Shown here in pieces: positions 23,038 to 23,526 of a DNA stretch of 23,526 nt. A program made the position numbers and the translations under genes. Under the pieces are notes generated by a model. That model was not told the DNA's origin, ran no database searches, and saw nothing but the letters and a program-made list of their open reading frames with translations. Source of the DNA: DATHGT01 sp035317605 (GTDB taxonomy: Bacteria > Methylomirabilota > Methylomirabilia > Rokubacteriales > CSP1-6). Numbering within the stretch: position 1 is the first letter of the stretch; each line of letters starts with the position of its first letter. The stretch lies in contig DATHGT010000351.1 of NCBI GenBank assembly GCA_035317605.1, forward strand, positions 1 to 23,526. Reading direction: 5' to 3'.

Positions 23038-23526
23038 TCAGTGCCGCAGGTGGTACGGCACGTCCGTCACGATCACCTTCTTGCGGAAGAGCATCGCGCC
23101 CTTGATCAAGAGCGCGGTCTGGTTGTGGAGCAGATGCTGCCACCAGCGCGCCGGGATGAACTCCGGGAGCACGATGGTGACGATCTGATTGTCTCCGCCC
23201 TGCTCCAGGAGGTGATCGACGTAGTGCAGGAGCGGCCCCAGCAGAGACCGATAGGGCGACGTCAGCACGATGAGCGGCACGCCCATCCCCCACTTGGCCC
23301 ACTTCTGCTCCAGACGGTGCGTGCGTTCCGGGTCCAGCTCGACGAAGACGGCCTTGGCGTTGACGGACAGGGTCTGAGCGTACTGGAGGGCGCGCACCAC
23401 GCCGCGGTGGAGATCGCCGACGAGCACGAGCACGGTGTTTTGCAGGGGAGGCGGGGGCTCCATCGCGTCGAGCGAGAGCTGGGTCGCCACCTCGTCGTAA
23501 TGACCGTGCATGATCATGAAGGTGAG
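23038..23526 (-). CDS. C-terminal region of an APC-type amino acid permease (5' end outside window)
   Basis: The frame is open from the window edge to TGA at 23038-23040, so only the last 162 residues are visible. No membrane helix is seen; this is the soluble C-terminal extension found on many bacterial APC-superfamily permeases, recognised by NTVLVLVGDLHRGVVRALQY, SVNAKAVFVELD, GVPLIVLTSPYRSLLGPLL, VLPEFIPARWWQHLLHNQTA and VIVTDVPYHL. The tail resembles a USP-like alpha/beta domain. ATG 23517 is not a likely start, because upstream codons remain in frame and the family is about 600-700 residues long. Substrate cannot be told from this part. Confidence 0.85.
   Translation of the reverse strand, partial: LTFMIMHGHYDEVATQLSLDAMEPPPPLQNTVLVLVGDLHRGVVRALQYAQTLSVNAKAVFVELDPERTHRLEQKWAKWGMGVPLIVLTSPYRSLLGPLLHYVDHLLEQGGDNQIVTIVLPEFIPARWWQHLLHNQTALLIKGAMLFRKKVIVTDVPYHLRH

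Overview
This is a GC-rich (by eye about two-thirds G+C or more) bacterial chromosomal segment with dense, mostly minus-strand genes and many 1-8 nt gaps or overlaps. It has a Gram-negative cell plan: MreBCD/PBP2/RodA, exported proteins with signal peptides and a BamE-like protein. Gene content and codon use would suit an uncultured lineage such as Rokubacteria/Methylomirabilota or a deltaproteobacterial relative. That placement is inference only, because there is no complete marker rRNA. I see no integrase, transposase, CRISPR array or tRNA.

Layout. (1) 3-1820 (+): 3' part of a large unrecognised protein with Fn3-like C-terminal repeats. It converges on (2) a minus-strand run that starts at a clear CsoR-type promoter/operator (8588-8630): csoR, the copper ATPase copA, a 48-residue YHS protein, a DUF2889 protein, a PurM/HypE-like protein, gamma-glutamyltransferase and an exported BamE-like protein. 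The first three form a coherent copper sensing, export and binding set. The rest follow with very short gaps and may be co-transcribed. (3) 15876-8627 (-): the cell-shape operon mreB-mreC-mreD-mrdA-rodA, then rng (RNase G) and a small basic protein ending in a sliding-clamp-like motif. (4) 15877-16974: a regulatory region around the only complete plus-strand gene, the cold-shock gene cspA. Upstream of cspA is a promoter-like sequence, two hairpins and a strong intrinsic terminator (a candidate sRNA or attenuator). Downstream, on the opposite strand, is a roughly 200-nt candidate structured RNA with a strong U-tract terminator. It contains a 13-codon ORF preceded by a 17-nt perfect complement of the 16S rRNA 3' end. 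(5) comEA-like gene 17304-16975 (-) with its own promoter. (6) 22828-17428 (-): six tightly overlapping genes, alkA-like glycosylase, tandem DUF971, DHA2-type MFS exporter, an unknown protein, an ABC-F ATPase and an HNH nuclease. (7) The right edge carries the C-terminal part of an APC-type amino acid permease (-).

Most genes are ordinary housekeeping or detoxification. The most unusual part is the intergenic complex around cspA, especially the minus-strand RNA at 16573-16770 with its anti-16S segment. I do not recognise that element from any RNA family I know.
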